Part shown: positions 17,114 through 25,924 of the stretch, in pieces | Layout of the letters: each line of letters starts with the position of its first letter | Position numbering within the stretch: position 1 is the first letter of the stretch | Assembly (NCBI RefSeq): GCF_900120165.1 | Contig: NZ_LT635475.1 | Coordinates: 1,302,001 to 1,366,000 of the forward strand | Direction of reading: 5' to 3' | Length of the DNA: 64,000 bases | Source of the DNA: Ezakiella massiliensis | Lineage (GTDB): Bacteria; Bacillota; Clostridia; Tissierellales; Peptoniphilaceae | Program-made: the position numbers and the translations under genes | Notes under the pieces: model-generated | Databases searched by the model: none | What the model was told of the DNA's origin: nothing | What the model saw: the letters and a program-made list of their open reading frames with translations, nothing else

Positions 17114-19357
17114 ATGAATGAAATTTTACAATTAAAAGGTAAGTTTGAGCAAAAAAAATCAACCAATACACCTGGGCCTATAAACATTCCAAAAAATAAA
17201 TTTGTAAGCATAGAACATTTGGAAAACCTAAAAGATGATTTGATAAAAAATAAAGCATTTTGGGATAAAGAAAAATTAAAAATAAACCCATTAGTAAGTG
17301 CATATTATACCACTGTTGTTGCTAAAAGTAATAGAATAAAGGGAATGCTAGAAAGTAGCTTGAATAAAAATAATAAATCAATAGTTGGTGCGAAATTCAC
17401 TGAGGGGAATAATAAGAAGCATATAATAACATACTGTGTAAATAGTGAAACAATTGATTTATCTATAAATAATATTGAGATAGTTATTAGTATTATTTCT
17501 AATAACTTTGGTAAAAAAGTTTCTTATGAAGATATTGAAAAGATTAATAAAAAAGAATATGAGAATTTATTTGTAGGGACTTTATCAAGAACAAGGTTTG
17601 TAAATATAGTTGTAGATGCATATTATTTAGAAAGATTTGGGATAGAACAAGATACAAGTAATTTAGTGGATAATGCAATTATTACTATATATGATACGGG
17701 CACAAAGACTTCAGATATTATGCATCAATTGGGTATTGATTTTTTAGAAGTAAGAAGCATTGATGAAACGACTCTTCTGCTAACTCCTGATCAGTATAGT
17801 TTGTTAAAATCTAAGGCTCCATATTTGATTTCTATGGCAGTTAGTGATATTTCAACTCTAGACAAGGGAAATGTATTTGATAAAAAAACTATTGAAGCTA
17901 TTATACCTAAGCCAAGTAATGAACCTGTTATTGGAGTAATTGACACGATGTTTGATAATAGAGTTTATTTTTCTGAATGGGTAGAATTTGAGAATAAAAT
18001 AGATAGAAATTTGGAGTTGAAAAATGAAGATTATGAACATGGTACTATGGTAACTTCTATTATTGTTGATGGACCAAGCTTAAACCCAGAACTTGATGAT
18101 GGATGTGGGAGATTTAAAGTTAGACATTTTGGAGTAGCTAAGAGTGGTAGGTTTAGTTCTTTTTCAGTTTTAAGATCAATAAAAGAAATCGTCGAATCAA
18201 ATAGAGATATAAAAGTATGGAACTTATCTCTAGGATCATCAATGGAAATAAATTCTAATTTTATATCTCCTGAGGCGGCAATATTGGATAAGATTCAATA
18301 TGAAAATGATGTTATTTTTATAGTTGCAGGAACAAATAAGCCTAAAAACTCTAATATAAAAAAAATAGGTGCTCCTGCCGATTCAATAAATTCAATAGTT
18401 GTAAATTCTGTAAATTTTGATAATAAACCTACTGATTATTCTAGAGAAGGATTAGTTTTATCATTTTTTAACAAACCTGACATATGCTACTATGGGGGAG
18501 ATAATAAAAAACCAGTAAAGGTATGTTCACCATTAGGAGAATATAGTGTAATGGGAACTTCATTTGCAGCACCTTGGATAGCTAGAAAAATGTCTTATCT
18601 TATAGATCAACTTGGTTTAACTAGAGAGCTTGCGAAGGCTTTATTAATAGATTCAGCTACTGATTGGAATGATAAGGCTTACAATCCTCAATTAATGGGT
18701 TATGGTGTTGTTCCTATAAGAATAGAAGATATTGTAAATTCTCCTGAAGATGAAATAAAGTTTATGATAACTGGAGTTTCAGAAGAATATGACACATATA
18801 ATTATAATATACCAATACCAGAAAAGGATGGAAAGCATCCATTTGTATCAAAAGCTACATTGTGCTATTTCCCAAATTGTTCAAGAAGCCAAGGCGTCGA
18901 TTATACGAATACAGAAATGGATATTCATTTTGGACGTTTAATTAAGCCTAAAAAAGGAAATGTAAAAATTGAATGCATAAATGATAATAAACAATCAGAT
19001 GAAGGTAAAATTTTACTATATGAAGACGAAGCTAGAAAATTATATAGAAAATGGGATAATGTTAAACATATAAGAGAAAATATAAAAACACCAACTGGTA
19101 AACAGAAAAGACCTAAGAAAAAGAAAGAAAATGAGTTGTGGGGGATTAGCATTAAAACCAAAGAAAGACTAGGCTCAAAAGACGGAAATAATTTAAAATT
19201 TGGCGTTGTTGTAACATTAAAAGAAGTTAATGGGGTTAATAGAATTCAAGAATTTATTCAACAGTGTCAATTTAGAGGTTGGCTTGTTAATAATATTAAT
19301 GTAGAAAATAGAATTGATATTTACAATATAGCTGAAGAAGAAATAATATTTGAATAG
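17114..19357 (+). CDS. ietS: Subtilisin-like (S8) serine protease of an IetAS-like defence pair
   Basis: 747 residues, cytoplasmic (no signal peptide). An N-terminal domain of about 270 residues precedes the subtilase core: Asp277 in GVIDTMFD, His309 in YEHGTMV, oxyanion Asn in VAGTNKPKN, and Ser483 in GTSFAAP, so the triad is complete. A C-terminal region of about 220 residues carries a basic stretch (GKQKRPKKKKE). The lack of secretion signal and the coupling to an AAA+ ATPase suggest that the ATPase controls or feeds the protease. Codon use is AT-rich like the rest of the island. Confidence 0.75.
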   Translation: MNEILQLKGKFEQKKSTNTPGPINIPKNKFVSIEHLENLKDDLIKNKAFWDKEKLKINPLVSAYYTTVVAKSNRIKGMLESSLNKNNKSIVGAKFTEGNNKKHIITYCVNSETIDLSINNIEIVISIISNNFGKKVSYEDIEKINKKEYENLFVGTLSRTRFVNIVVDAYYLERFGIEQDTSNLVDNAIITIYDTGTKTSDIMHQLGIDFLEVRSIDETTLLLTPDQYSLLKSKAPYLISMAVSDISTLDKGNVFDKKTIEAIIPKPSNEPVIGVIDTMFDNRVYFSEWVEFENKIDRNLELKNEDYEHGTMVTSIIVDGPSLNPELDDGCGRFKVRHFGVAKSGRFSSFSVLRSIKEIVESNRDIKVWNLSLGSSMEINSNFISPEAAILDKIQYENDVIFIVAGTNKPKNSNIKKIGAPADSINSIVVNSVNFDNKPTDYSREGLVLSFFNKPDICYYGGDNKKPVKVCSPLGEYSVMGTSFAAPWIARKMSYLIDQLGLTRELAKALLIDSATDWNDKAYNPQLMGYGVVPIRIEDIVNSPEDEIKFMITGVSEEYDTYNYNIPIPEKDGKHPFVSKATLCYFPNCSRSQGVDYTNTEMDIHFGRLIKPKKGNVKIECINDNKQSDEGKILLYEDEARKLYRKWDNVKHIRENIKTPTGKQKRPKKKKENELWGISIKTKERLGSKDGNNLKFGVVVTLKEVNGVNRIQEFIQQCQFRGWLVNNINVENRIDIYNIAEEEIIFE

Positions 19358-19370
19358 ATTTGATTGAAAA

Positions 19371-19405
19371 GATGCTAGATAAATAAAAATCTATCGTCTT
19401 TTTTA
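19371..19405 (+). terminator. Intrinsic terminator after ietS
   Basis: Arms GATGCTAGAT and ATCTATCGTC (8 of 10 positions pair) followed by TTTTTTATTG. Confidence 0.6.
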
Positions 19406-19432
19406 TTGTCCAAAAGCGGAAGGAGGAGAAAT

Positions 19433-20449
19433 ATGCAAGTAAATGATTTTAAGAATATCACCCAATCGATTAAGTATGAGATATTAAAAGATGAAAAAGA
19501 ATATTTAAAACTCTTAAAATTTATAGGCAATAATCAGAAATATGATTTTTCTAGCCAATTAAGTATATACAACAAAGAACCTGAAGCTAGAGCTTGTGCG
19601 ACTTTTGACATGTGGAAAAAATATTTTGGCAGAGTTGTTATGAGAGGTCAAAAGGGTATTCCAATTTTAGTTGGAAGTGATGTAAATCAAAGAGTTTCAT
19701 ACATTTTCGATATTAGTCAAACCACATCAATGGATAGGAATATCAATGAGGTTAGCTTATGGCAGTTTGACCACGAAAACCATAATGAGGCTTTAAAAGA
19801 AATAATAAGAGATTCTTCATTTGAAGCTAGTGATTCACTAAACGAAAATATATTTTCTTTAAGTCGAATTTATGGAGATGAATATATTAATTTGGCTATT
19901 GCTGATTTAAGGATAGATATAGAGGATAGACTTAGCTTTGAAAAGTTTATGAGGGACTCAATATCTTATGCAGTAGCTAATAGGTTTAATACAGTCTACC
20001 CTATGGATATGGAACATTTAAAAAATAATTTTTCTAGGATTAATACAATTTCTTTAGAACAGATAGGTCTTGTAATATCAAGAGTTAGCGAAGATATTAT
20101 AGATAGCACAATAGAAAAATCTAAGGAAATGGATCGTGCTAGGCTGCTGACAGAAAGGGCCGCTGCCGACTATAATAGAGATATAGAAAATATAAATGAA
20201 GATAGAGGAGGTAAAAATGATTTATATAGACGAGATGAAATAACTGTAATGGATGGTGGTAAGTGTATTTATCAGTTAAGAGGAGTAAGACCTTTCTTGT
20301 CTGATAAATTCTATATTACAAAGCATAAAAACTACAAGTTGTTGGATGATTATGATAATAGAAACTTGTTTGATGTGGAGGATTATTTGAAGACCAAAGA
20401 TAATCCTATCACTAGAGGCTCTACAAATATTATTAAGATTTTAGAATAG
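19433..20449 (+). CDS. Conjugative-element protein with ArdC/LtrC-like N-terminal domain (probably a fragment)
   Basis: 338 residues, start at ATG 19433 behind GGAGGAG. The N-terminal part (about 30-110: NQKYDFSSQLSIYNKEPEARACATFDMWKKYFGRVVMRGQKGIPIL, given here in pieces as FSSQLSIYNKEPEA and GRVVMRGQKGI) resembles the single-stranded DNA-binding ArdC/LtrC domain at the front of very large methylase/helicase proteins of integrative conjugative elements. Here the gene stops after a C-terminal stretch (YKLLDDYDNRNLFDVEDYL) normally found before the helicase part, so it is probably a truncated derivative. A role in anti-restriction is possible but not shown. Confidence 0.55.
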   Translation: MQVNDFKNITQSIKYEILKDEKEYLKLLKFIGNNQKYDFSSQLSIYNKEPEARACATFDMWKKYFGRVVMRGQKGIPILVGSDVNQRVSYIFDISQTTSMDRNINEVSLWQFDHENHNEALKEIIRDSSFEASDSLNENIFSLSRIYGDEYINLAIADLRIDIEDRLSFEKFMRDSISYAVANRFNTVYPMDMEHLKNNFSRINTISLEQIGLVISRVSEDIIDSTIEKSKEMDRARLLTERAAADYNRDIENINEDRGGKNDLYRRDEITVMDGGKCIYQLRGVRPFLSDKFYITKHKNYKLLDDYDNRNLFDVEDYLKTKDNPITRGSTNIIKILE

Positions 20450-20501
20450 AGGTTAAGGGTATATAAAATATATCAAGATAAAATTATTGCAGGAGAATAA
20501 A

Positions 20502-20882
20502 ATGGAGTATGAATTAAATATAAAATTTACTAATAAAGCTATGAAAAAATTAGGGAAAATGGAAAGCATACAAAAAGAAAAATTTCTTACAAAAATTAAG
20601 AACAATGTTTATATGTTTATAGAAGGAGAGAAAAGTGGCTTAATCCAGGAACACTTTTTTAAAAAAATTAGGGGGTTTGATTCTTCACTATATATTCTAA
20701 AATTAGATCAGAATAATAGAGCAATATTATCTATTGAAGATGATCCTATTTTTGGTAGAATGGATGTCATCATATATGCACTTACTAATCCAGGAGAGTA
20801 TAAGAAAGAGATAAGTAGTATTATGGAATCTCTTTATCAAAAAATGCTTAATGAAGATTATGATGATAAGGAGGAGAACTAA
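20502..20882 (+). CDS. RelE/ParE-like small protein
   Basis: 126 residues, ATG at 20502 behind AGGAG; a TTG upstream is less likely. The pattern FFKKIRGFDSSLYILKLDQ, NRAILSIEDDP and IIYALTNPGEYKKEI resembles the strands of the RelE/ParE toxin fold. Its last base is shared with the start of the next gene. No classical antitoxin is adjacent on either side, so assignment to toxin-antitoxin is tentative. Confidence 0.5.
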   Translation: MEYELNIKFTNKAMKKLGKMESIQKEKFLTKIKNNVYMFIEGEKSGLIQEHFFKKIRGFDSSLYILKLDQNNRAILSIEDDPIFGRMDVIIYALTNPGEYKKEISSIMESLYQKMLNEDYDDKEEN

Positions 20883-21220
20883 TGGCAGAAATTAAGGGAT
20901 TAGTAGATAATTTAGGTGTGATTCACGAATGCAATAAAGTTATACCAGAAAAATTTAAGTTAAAGTTAGTGGAAGTATTGGCAGAACTTGAAGATAATGA
21001 GTGCCATAAAACAAATAATTTCCCCAAGTCTGAACTGCACAAAATTGAAGGGGTAAAAAAAATATATCGAGCATATATTGATAAAATTTCTGGATGGCGA
21101 TTGCATATTCAATATGGAGATGACAAGAGAATTTATCTTTGTGAGGTGTTAAACCCTAAAGAACATGATAGAGGTACAAGTAAAAAAGCCATAAAAAGTA
21201 AAAAAAATAGATATTTCTAA
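20882..21220 (+). CDS. Second RelE-superfamily-like small protein
   Basis: 112 residues, overlapping the previous gene by one base (TAATG). The C-terminal part, GVKKIYRAYIDKISGWRLHI then DDKRIYLCEVLNPKEHDR, resembles the Gp49/HigB branch of the RelE fold. A basic tail (KKAIKSKKNR) ends the protein. A strong terminator follows. Two fold-related proteins in one transcript without an obvious antitoxin is an unusual arrangement. Confidence 0.5.
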   Translation: MAEIKGLVDNLGVIHECNKVIPEKFKLKLVEVLAELEDNECHKTNNFPKSELHKIEGVKKIYRAYIDKISGWRLHIQYGDDKRIYLCEVLNPKEHDRGTSKKAIKSKKNRYF

Positions 21221-21237
21221 TTTTTGCTAATAATATA

Positions 21238-21271
21238 GACGATAGAAATTAAAAACTCTATCGTCTTTTTT
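21238..21271 (+). terminator. Intrinsic terminator
   Basis: Perfect 9-bp arms GACGATAGA and TCTATCGTC followed by TTTTTT. The arms resemble those of the terminator after ietS. A further AGCGATTGAA/TTCAGTCGCT hairpin with a T run follows at about 21346-21377. Confidence 0.8.
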
Positions 21272-21410
21272 ATACTCAAAATTAGGAGGTTAAAATGATA
21301 AGGATAAGAAGTCCCACTTAAAACAAATTAATATATAAGACATTTAGCGATTGAAATATAAATTCAGTCGCTTTTTTAATTGAAATTTATAGATTAAGGA
21401 GAAGAAATTA

Positions 21411-21722
21411 ATGGATAGAGAAATGATAAATATTAATGCAAATTTAGTTAAGGAAGCTGAATTTGCAGAATTTGAAAAATATTGAGAAAATGTTCGAGTA
21501 GCAAATTTTGCTCTTGTTAAAAAATATGGAAAGGGCAAAGAATATACAAATTGCTCAGTATATGGAGAAAAGGTAGAAATTGTTAAAGAATTTTAAAAAG
21601 GAGATCTAATCCATGTCTTTGGATATTTCAAAGAAAACAAAAAAGGAGATAAGGTCTACAAGAATTTAATAGTTAAATCACTAAACAAAATAGAAAATAA
21701 GAAAGAAAACGAGGAGGAATAA
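21411..21722 (+). pseudogene. Decayed single-stranded DNA-binding-like (OB-fold) protein
   Basis: The frame from ATG 21411 (ribosome site AAGGAG) reads MINIDANLVKEAEF, then ENVRVANFALVKKYGKG, YTNCSVYGEKVEIVKEF and KGDLIHVFGYFKENK, which is the strand pattern of SSB-like proteins encoded on conjugative elements. It is interrupted by TGA at 21483 and TAA near 21594 but otherwise stays in one frame to 21722. It precedes a Maff2 gene, as expected for a decayed integrative conjugative element. Confidence 0.6.
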
Positions 21723-21723
21723 T

Positions 21724-21939
21724 ATGGAATTTTTTACAGCTGGAGTTGGAGTTTTAAAGGCACTTGTAACTGCAATTGGTGCAGGTTTAGGAGCATGGGG
21801 AGTTATTAACTTAAAGGAAGGTTATGGTAATGATAACCCTGGTGCTAAAATTCAATGTATTAAGCATTCACACCGGCGAAAGTATTTCGCTGGGTTTTTC
21901 TTGGGAAAATTTTGCTTTAGGAATTATGCATGTATTTAA
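21724..21939 (+). pseudogene. Maff2-family mobile-element protein, truncated
   Basis: The first 43 residues (VVT-like AIGAGLGAWGVINL, then EGYGNDNPGAK) are typical of the small hydrophobic Maff2 proteins of Tn916-like elements. After NPGAKIQ the homology breaks and the frame runs into a hairpin sequence (21864-21910) that also occurs at 25318. The normal hydrophobic second half is missing. It marks the right limit of the conjugative remnant. Confidence 0.65.
21864..21910 (+). repeat. Direct repeat with terminator hairpin, left copy
   Basis: Starts GCATTCACACCGG and forms a hairpin CCGGCGAAA-GTA-TTTCGCTGG followed by GTTTTTC and TTGGGAAAA. A second copy lies at 25318-25366. The pair encloses the ABC exporter genes. 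Confidence 0.7.
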
Positions 21940-21952
21940 TTGTTTTTGCTAA

Positions 21953-21981
21953 TTGATATAGCTTGCCTATAATGTTATAAT
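21953..21981 (+). promoter_or_regulatory. Promoter of the ABC exporter genes
   Basis: TTGATA (21953-21958), 17-base spacer, TATAAT (21976-21981), followed 60 bases later by the exporter start. Matches the sigma-A consensus well. Confidence 0.55.
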
Positions 21982-22043
21982 TATTATATCAAAAAATTAT
22001 TGCGATGATGTGCAAGCAAGTGCTTACATAAAAAGAGGTTAGG

Positions 22044-23642
22044 ATGTTTACTTTATTAAAAGCAAGAAGAAAGGCAATATTAAAAATACTTATAATTTCT
22101 ATTGTTTCGGCTGGTCTTTCCATATATATGAATTATGTTTTGCAAATGAGTGTGGACTACATTATGCTGGGATCGATGAGGCTTTCTTTGCTTGTTTTTA
22201 ATATTGTCTTTATGTCTCTAGCAATATTTTTTTGCGATCAATTTTTTGAGGATTATGTTATTTCTAGAGAAAAGCTGGAGCTTGGTTCAATTCATAGGAG
22301 ACGTTTATTATTTAACTCTCCTCTTAAATTTAGAAACAGAATTTTAATGTACTCGATTGGTGGCAGGACTAACTTGGATAGAAATCTATTGGACATGGTA
22401 GACTTGGATGCGGATAACCTATACACCATTGTTTACTATGGTCTGGAGATTATTTTATTTTCAACTTATCTTTATCTGGCTGTTAGTTATAAGATTTTAT
22501 TAATAATAGCCTTGCTAATACCTTTTGGTCTTCTGACTTATTTTATAGGCAAAAAATCTGATCTGCTAAGTGATGAGATATCAAGTTTGAATGGACAAAA
22601 AGACAGCACTTTTTTAAACAGCATTGATAATATTGATTGGATTTACTACAACGCCTTAGAAGAGACAGGCAAGAATGTCTATGCCAAAAATTTAAAGGAG
22701 ATTCTAAATAGGGAGACCAAGGTTTTATTTTATGAGAGAGTACTGACCCTATTAAGAGAGCTACTTAATATTATTATTTTGCTAATTGTTCCTTTGTACT
22801 CTGGTTACTTGCTTTTACAGGCCGAAATTAGTCCGGGTGGTTTTTTAATTTCAACGAATATTTACAGCCGATTTTTATTACCGGCATGCTTATCGATATT
22901 AGAGATGATAAATAGCAAGAGCGAAAATGCATCCAAGATGAATGAGCTAAGGTCTGTAACCGAACTTGTAAACGAGAAAAAGACTTATAAGTTTATAGAT
23001 GGCAATGACAAGGATTTATATTCTGTTGACAGTGGGGAATTTTCGTATATTGATGGGACAAAAATTGCTTTTCCTCCAATGACTTTTGGCAAAAGTGGAA
23101 TTTATATTTTTAAAGGCCCTTCTGGAAGTGGCAAGTCTACGATTTTAAATGTTTTATACAATTCTTTTGATATGGGCGATTGGTTTCCAAGGATTAATTA
23201 CAATTTATCAAAAACAGAGGATTTTAGTAAAATAGCAGCAATTTCCTTAAAAGATGGTGTATTTTTAGGAAGGTCTATAGATGAAATCTTAAATATTAAT
23301 GATAGAGACAAGCTTAGAGAAATTTTGCAATCAATGGGCATGCCTGAGCTAGAAGGCATATTTGATCGTAAGGAATTTAGTGGTTTATCTGGAGGAGAGA
23401 GGGATTTACTATTTATAATCAGGGCTCTTGTGTCTGATCCGCTTTTAGTATTTCTTGACGAACCTGGAGCATCACTGGATTTAAAAAACAGAGAAAAATT
23501 ATTTGATTTTTTTATAAAAGACTCAAAAAAGAGGACTTATATTATTGCTTATCACTATGATTATTTGGATGAGTATGCTGATAGGATTTATGAAGTGAAA
23601 AATGCGAGGGTCAAGGAGTGTCAAAATGAAGATGGTATATAA
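22044..23642 (+). CDS. ABC exporter half-transporter (membrane domain plus ATPase), subunit 1
   Basis: 532 residues. Five or six hydrophobic segments occupy about residues 10-290; the ATPase follows with Walker A GPSGSGKST, signature LSGGERD and Walker B LLVFLDEPGASLD. The overall form is that of peptide/bacteriocin or multidrug exporters. Its stop lies 17 bases inside the next gene, which encodes the partner half. AT-rich codon use and the flanking direct repeats indicate that the pair arrived together. Confidence 0.8.
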   Translation: MFTLLKARRKAILKILIISIVSAGLSIYMNYVLQMSVDYIMLGSMRLSLLVFNIVFMSLAIFFCDQFFEDYVISREKLELGSIHRRRLLFNSPLKFRNRILMYSIGGRTNLDRNLLDMVDLDADNLYTIVYYGLEIILFSTYLYLAVSYKILLIIALLIPFGLLTYFIGKKSDLLSDEISSLNGQKDSTFLNSIDNIDWIYYNALEETGKNVYAKNLKEILNRETKVLFYERVLTLLRELLNIIILLIVPLYSGYLLLQAEISPGGFLISTNIYSRFLLPACLSILEMINSKSENASKMNELRSVTELVNEKKTYKFIDGNDKDLYSVDSGEFSYIDGTKIAFPPMTFGKSGIYIFKGPSGSGKSTILNVLYNSFDMGDWFPRINYNLSKTEDFSKIAAISLKDGVFLGRSIDEILNINDRDKLREILQSMGMPELEGIFDRKEFSGLSGGERDLLFIIRALVSDPLLVFLDEPGASLDLKNREKLFDFFIKDSKKRTYIIAYHYDYLDEYADRIYEVKNARVKECQNEDGI

Positions 23643-25236
23643 GCTTAGCAAAAGTATCAAGCTCTTGTTGATATTTCTACTTGCATTTTTGTATGAAGCA
23701 TTTTATGTGTGGATGATAAATAACACAATAGAATATACAGTTGATAAACATGTAAAGTTGATTTTTGAAAATGGAATTAAAAAAGAATTTATTTGGCTAG
23801 TGCTAATTATGCTTACACTTACAGCCTTTAGGCAGCTTTTATTTTACGTAGCAAGGCTGTATAACAAGGAAATTTCTACAAAACTAAGATTAAATGTCTA
23901 CTCTTCCATGATAGACTCTGCCTTTAAAGAAAATATAGAAAAAGACAAACTTTATACACTCATTTCTGATAATTTAGAAAGCCTAGTATCCGTATTTGAT
24001 ACTTATCTAGATTATCTACTAGTTATTGCAGCGAGCTTAGCTAGTGTAATTTATATTTTTACTTTGGATATAAAAATTGTAATTGTTCTAAGTGCGATTG
24101 GCCTTGCCTTGCTTTTATATAGCTATGTTTTTAAAGGCAACTTGTATAAAAGAGAGGAAGAGCTTTTAGAAAAAAATGAGGACCTTAAAAAATACAATAA
24201 TTATATGTATGAAACTGTTTTAGATAGGGCAAAATACTCTGACCGAAAATTTGAAGAGGGCTATGAAGCAAGATTTAATAATTACAAAATGGCCTTTAAA
24301 AACTCTAGGATGGCAAATTTAAAATATATGTTTATGCCTTATATTTTAGGTTTTGCACAAACGTATTTACCAATTCTAATTATATATTTTTGGAAGATAG
24401 AGATCACGCTTGGAGAATTAACAGCTCTTCTCCTTACCATCACAAGCTTTATGGGAATTTTTAGGAATACTGTTGAATACATTGCGGACATAGAAAAAAA
24501 GAAAGCTGCATACGAGACTATAAAATTATTTTTAAAGCCAACTAATGAATTGTCAAATGAAAAATATGAAGAACAGTATGAAGAAAATTCTGCGGCATAT
24601 TTGGAGATAAAAGATTTAAAGCTAAAGCTTGCTAAACACAAGCTTTACATTGGTGATATGAATGTTTTGAAAAATGGTCTTTATATAATAAGCGGCGAAA
24701 AGGGCATAGGAAAAACTACATTTTTCAGAGCTATACTGGGTGATATAACTATTGATTACTCTGGAAAGATAAAATTATGTGGAAAAGATATTAGAGAATG
24801 CTCTAGAAATTATATTGCAAGAAGTGTATCGTATATGAAGCAAAATTCACCGATTATAGATGGCCATATCAGGACTGTCTTTTACAATATAAATGACGCC
24901 TTGACAGAAGACCAGATGATAAAAATATTAAAGGCTGTTGGTATATATCCAGATGAATTCAAATGCAGGGATTATTATGATCTCTTGGATAAATATATTG
25001 AACGAGATAAAATTTCTGAAGGTCAGAGGCAGAGACTATCACTTTCATATGTCTTGGCTAGAGATAAGAATATAATTTTACTAGATGAGCTGACTTCGCA
25101 TTTGGATAGGGTTTCCAAAGCTCTTGTCATGGATACTTTAAATAAATTATCTAGAGAAAAGATTATCTTAATTATTTCTCATGATAATGAGCTTATAAGC
25201 AATAATCCTTGTGTATATAAATTTAAGGTCTTATAA
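23626..25236 (+). CDS. ABC exporter half-transporter, subunit 2
   Basis: 536 residues from ATG 23626 (AAGGAGTG site); an upstream start at 23602 is less likely. The membrane domain occupies about residues 8-300. The ATPase has Walker A GEKGIGKTT, a degenerate signature ISEGQRQRLS in place of LSGGQ, and Walker B ILLDELTSHLD. Unequal ATPase halves are common in heterodimeric exporters. The two downstream secreted proteins may be cargo or accessory factors, an inference from position only. Confidence 0.8.
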   Translation: MKMVYKLSKSIKLLLIFLLAFLYEAFYVWMINNTIEYTVDKHVKLIFENGIKKEFIWLVLIMLTLTAFRQLLFYVARLYNKEISTKLRLNVYSSMIDSAFKENIEKDKLYTLISDNLESLVSVFDTYLDYLLVIAASLASVIYIFTLDIKIVIVLSAIGLALLLYSYVFKGNLYKREEELLEKNEDLKKYNNYMYETVLDRAKYSDRKFEEGYEARFNNYKMAFKNSRMANLKYMFMPYILGFAQTYLPILIIYFWKIEITLGELTALLLTITSFMGIFRNTVEYIADIEKKKAAYETIKLFLKPTNELSNEKYEEQYEENSAAYLEIKDLKLKLAKHKLYIGDMNVLKNGLYIISGEKGIGKTTFFRAILGDITIDYSGKIKLCGKDIRECSRNYIARSVSYMKQNSPIIDGHIRTVFYNINDALTEDQMIKILKAVGIYPDEFKCRDYYDLLDKYIERDKISEGQRQRLSLSYVLARDKNIILLDELTSHLDRVSKALVMDTLNKLSREKIILIISHDNELISNNPCVYKFKVL

Positions 25237-25317
25237 ATCTAAATTCAATAGATATCAGTAAAATTTTGCGGCATTTATTTTAAAAATAAAAGCTACAAGA
25301 AACAATAAACAAATACG

Positions 25318-25366
25318 GCATTCACACCGGTGAAATTATTTCGCTGGTTTTTTATTGGGGAAAAAT
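25318..25366 (+). repeat. Direct repeat with terminator hairpin, right copy
   Basis: GCATTCACACCGG followed by hairpin CCGGTGAAA-TTA-TTTCGCTGG and a T run, the counterpart of 21864-21910. Differences in the arms keep pairing through G-U pairs. The following 25367-25582 holds no convincing gene; one 9-codon frame (ATG 25471, ribosome site AAGGAGATG) is visible. Confidence 0.7.
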
Positions 25367-25582
25367 TTATGAGAAATTAAGATTTAAATCGTAACTAAAT
25401 ATTCAAGAAACACTTTAACGGCTTGATGTATAGTTGATATTATGATATAGTAATTATAGAAGGAGATGTCATGTTTAAATTTAGATTTAAAAATGCAATT
25501 TGACGTAAGGAATGTGAAATAGATTTTGCGTTCGTACTATTTCGCTAGAAAATTAAAATCGAATCAACAAAAGGAGGATATT

Positions 25583-25915
25583 ATGAAAAAAACTACTTTC
25601 TTCATATTGTGCATTTTGTGCATTATATTTTTAACACAAAATATAATGGCAAATAATGTTAATGGTTTCATATATGAAGAGAAAATAGGCGTAGAGTTTT
25701 TAGGAGTGGGGCCAGGAACGGGAGGAAATTATAAAGAGGTAAGAGTTACAGTGTATAGATCGGCAACAGATACTTATGAAAATAGGTATTATTATAATGA
25801 TGGATATTATAGTGGCTATATACCAATTTATACTGTAAATAAAATTCCAGATCCAAGGACTAATGTGGATTTGCTTGAAATTGTATACAAGGGAATTGTT
25901 TATATAAATAGTTAG
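25583..25915 (+). CDS. Small secreted protein of unknown function
   Basis: 110 residues from ATG 25583, behind AAAGGAGGA. A clear signal peptide (KKTTFFILCILCIIFLTQNIMA, cleavage after AxA-like IMA) is followed by a short, Tyr-rich mature domain of about 88 residues (GVGPGTGGNY, ENRYYYNDGYYSGY). I do not recognise the family. It sits ten bases before the C39-like peptidase gene, so the two are probably co-expressed. Confidence 0.6.
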   Translation: MKKTTFFILCILCIIFLTQNIMANNVNGFIYEEKIGVEFLGVGPGTGGNYKEVRVTVYRSATDTYENRYYYNDGYYSGYIPIYTVNKIPDPRTNVDLLEIVYKGIVYINS

Positions 25916-25924
25916 GAGGATATT

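Noticed and set aside
21483..21485. In-frame TGA in the SSB-like remnant read as selenocysteine
   Set aside because: A second stop (TAA) follows in the same frame, no conserved Cys is expected there, and no SECIS-like hairpin was seen.
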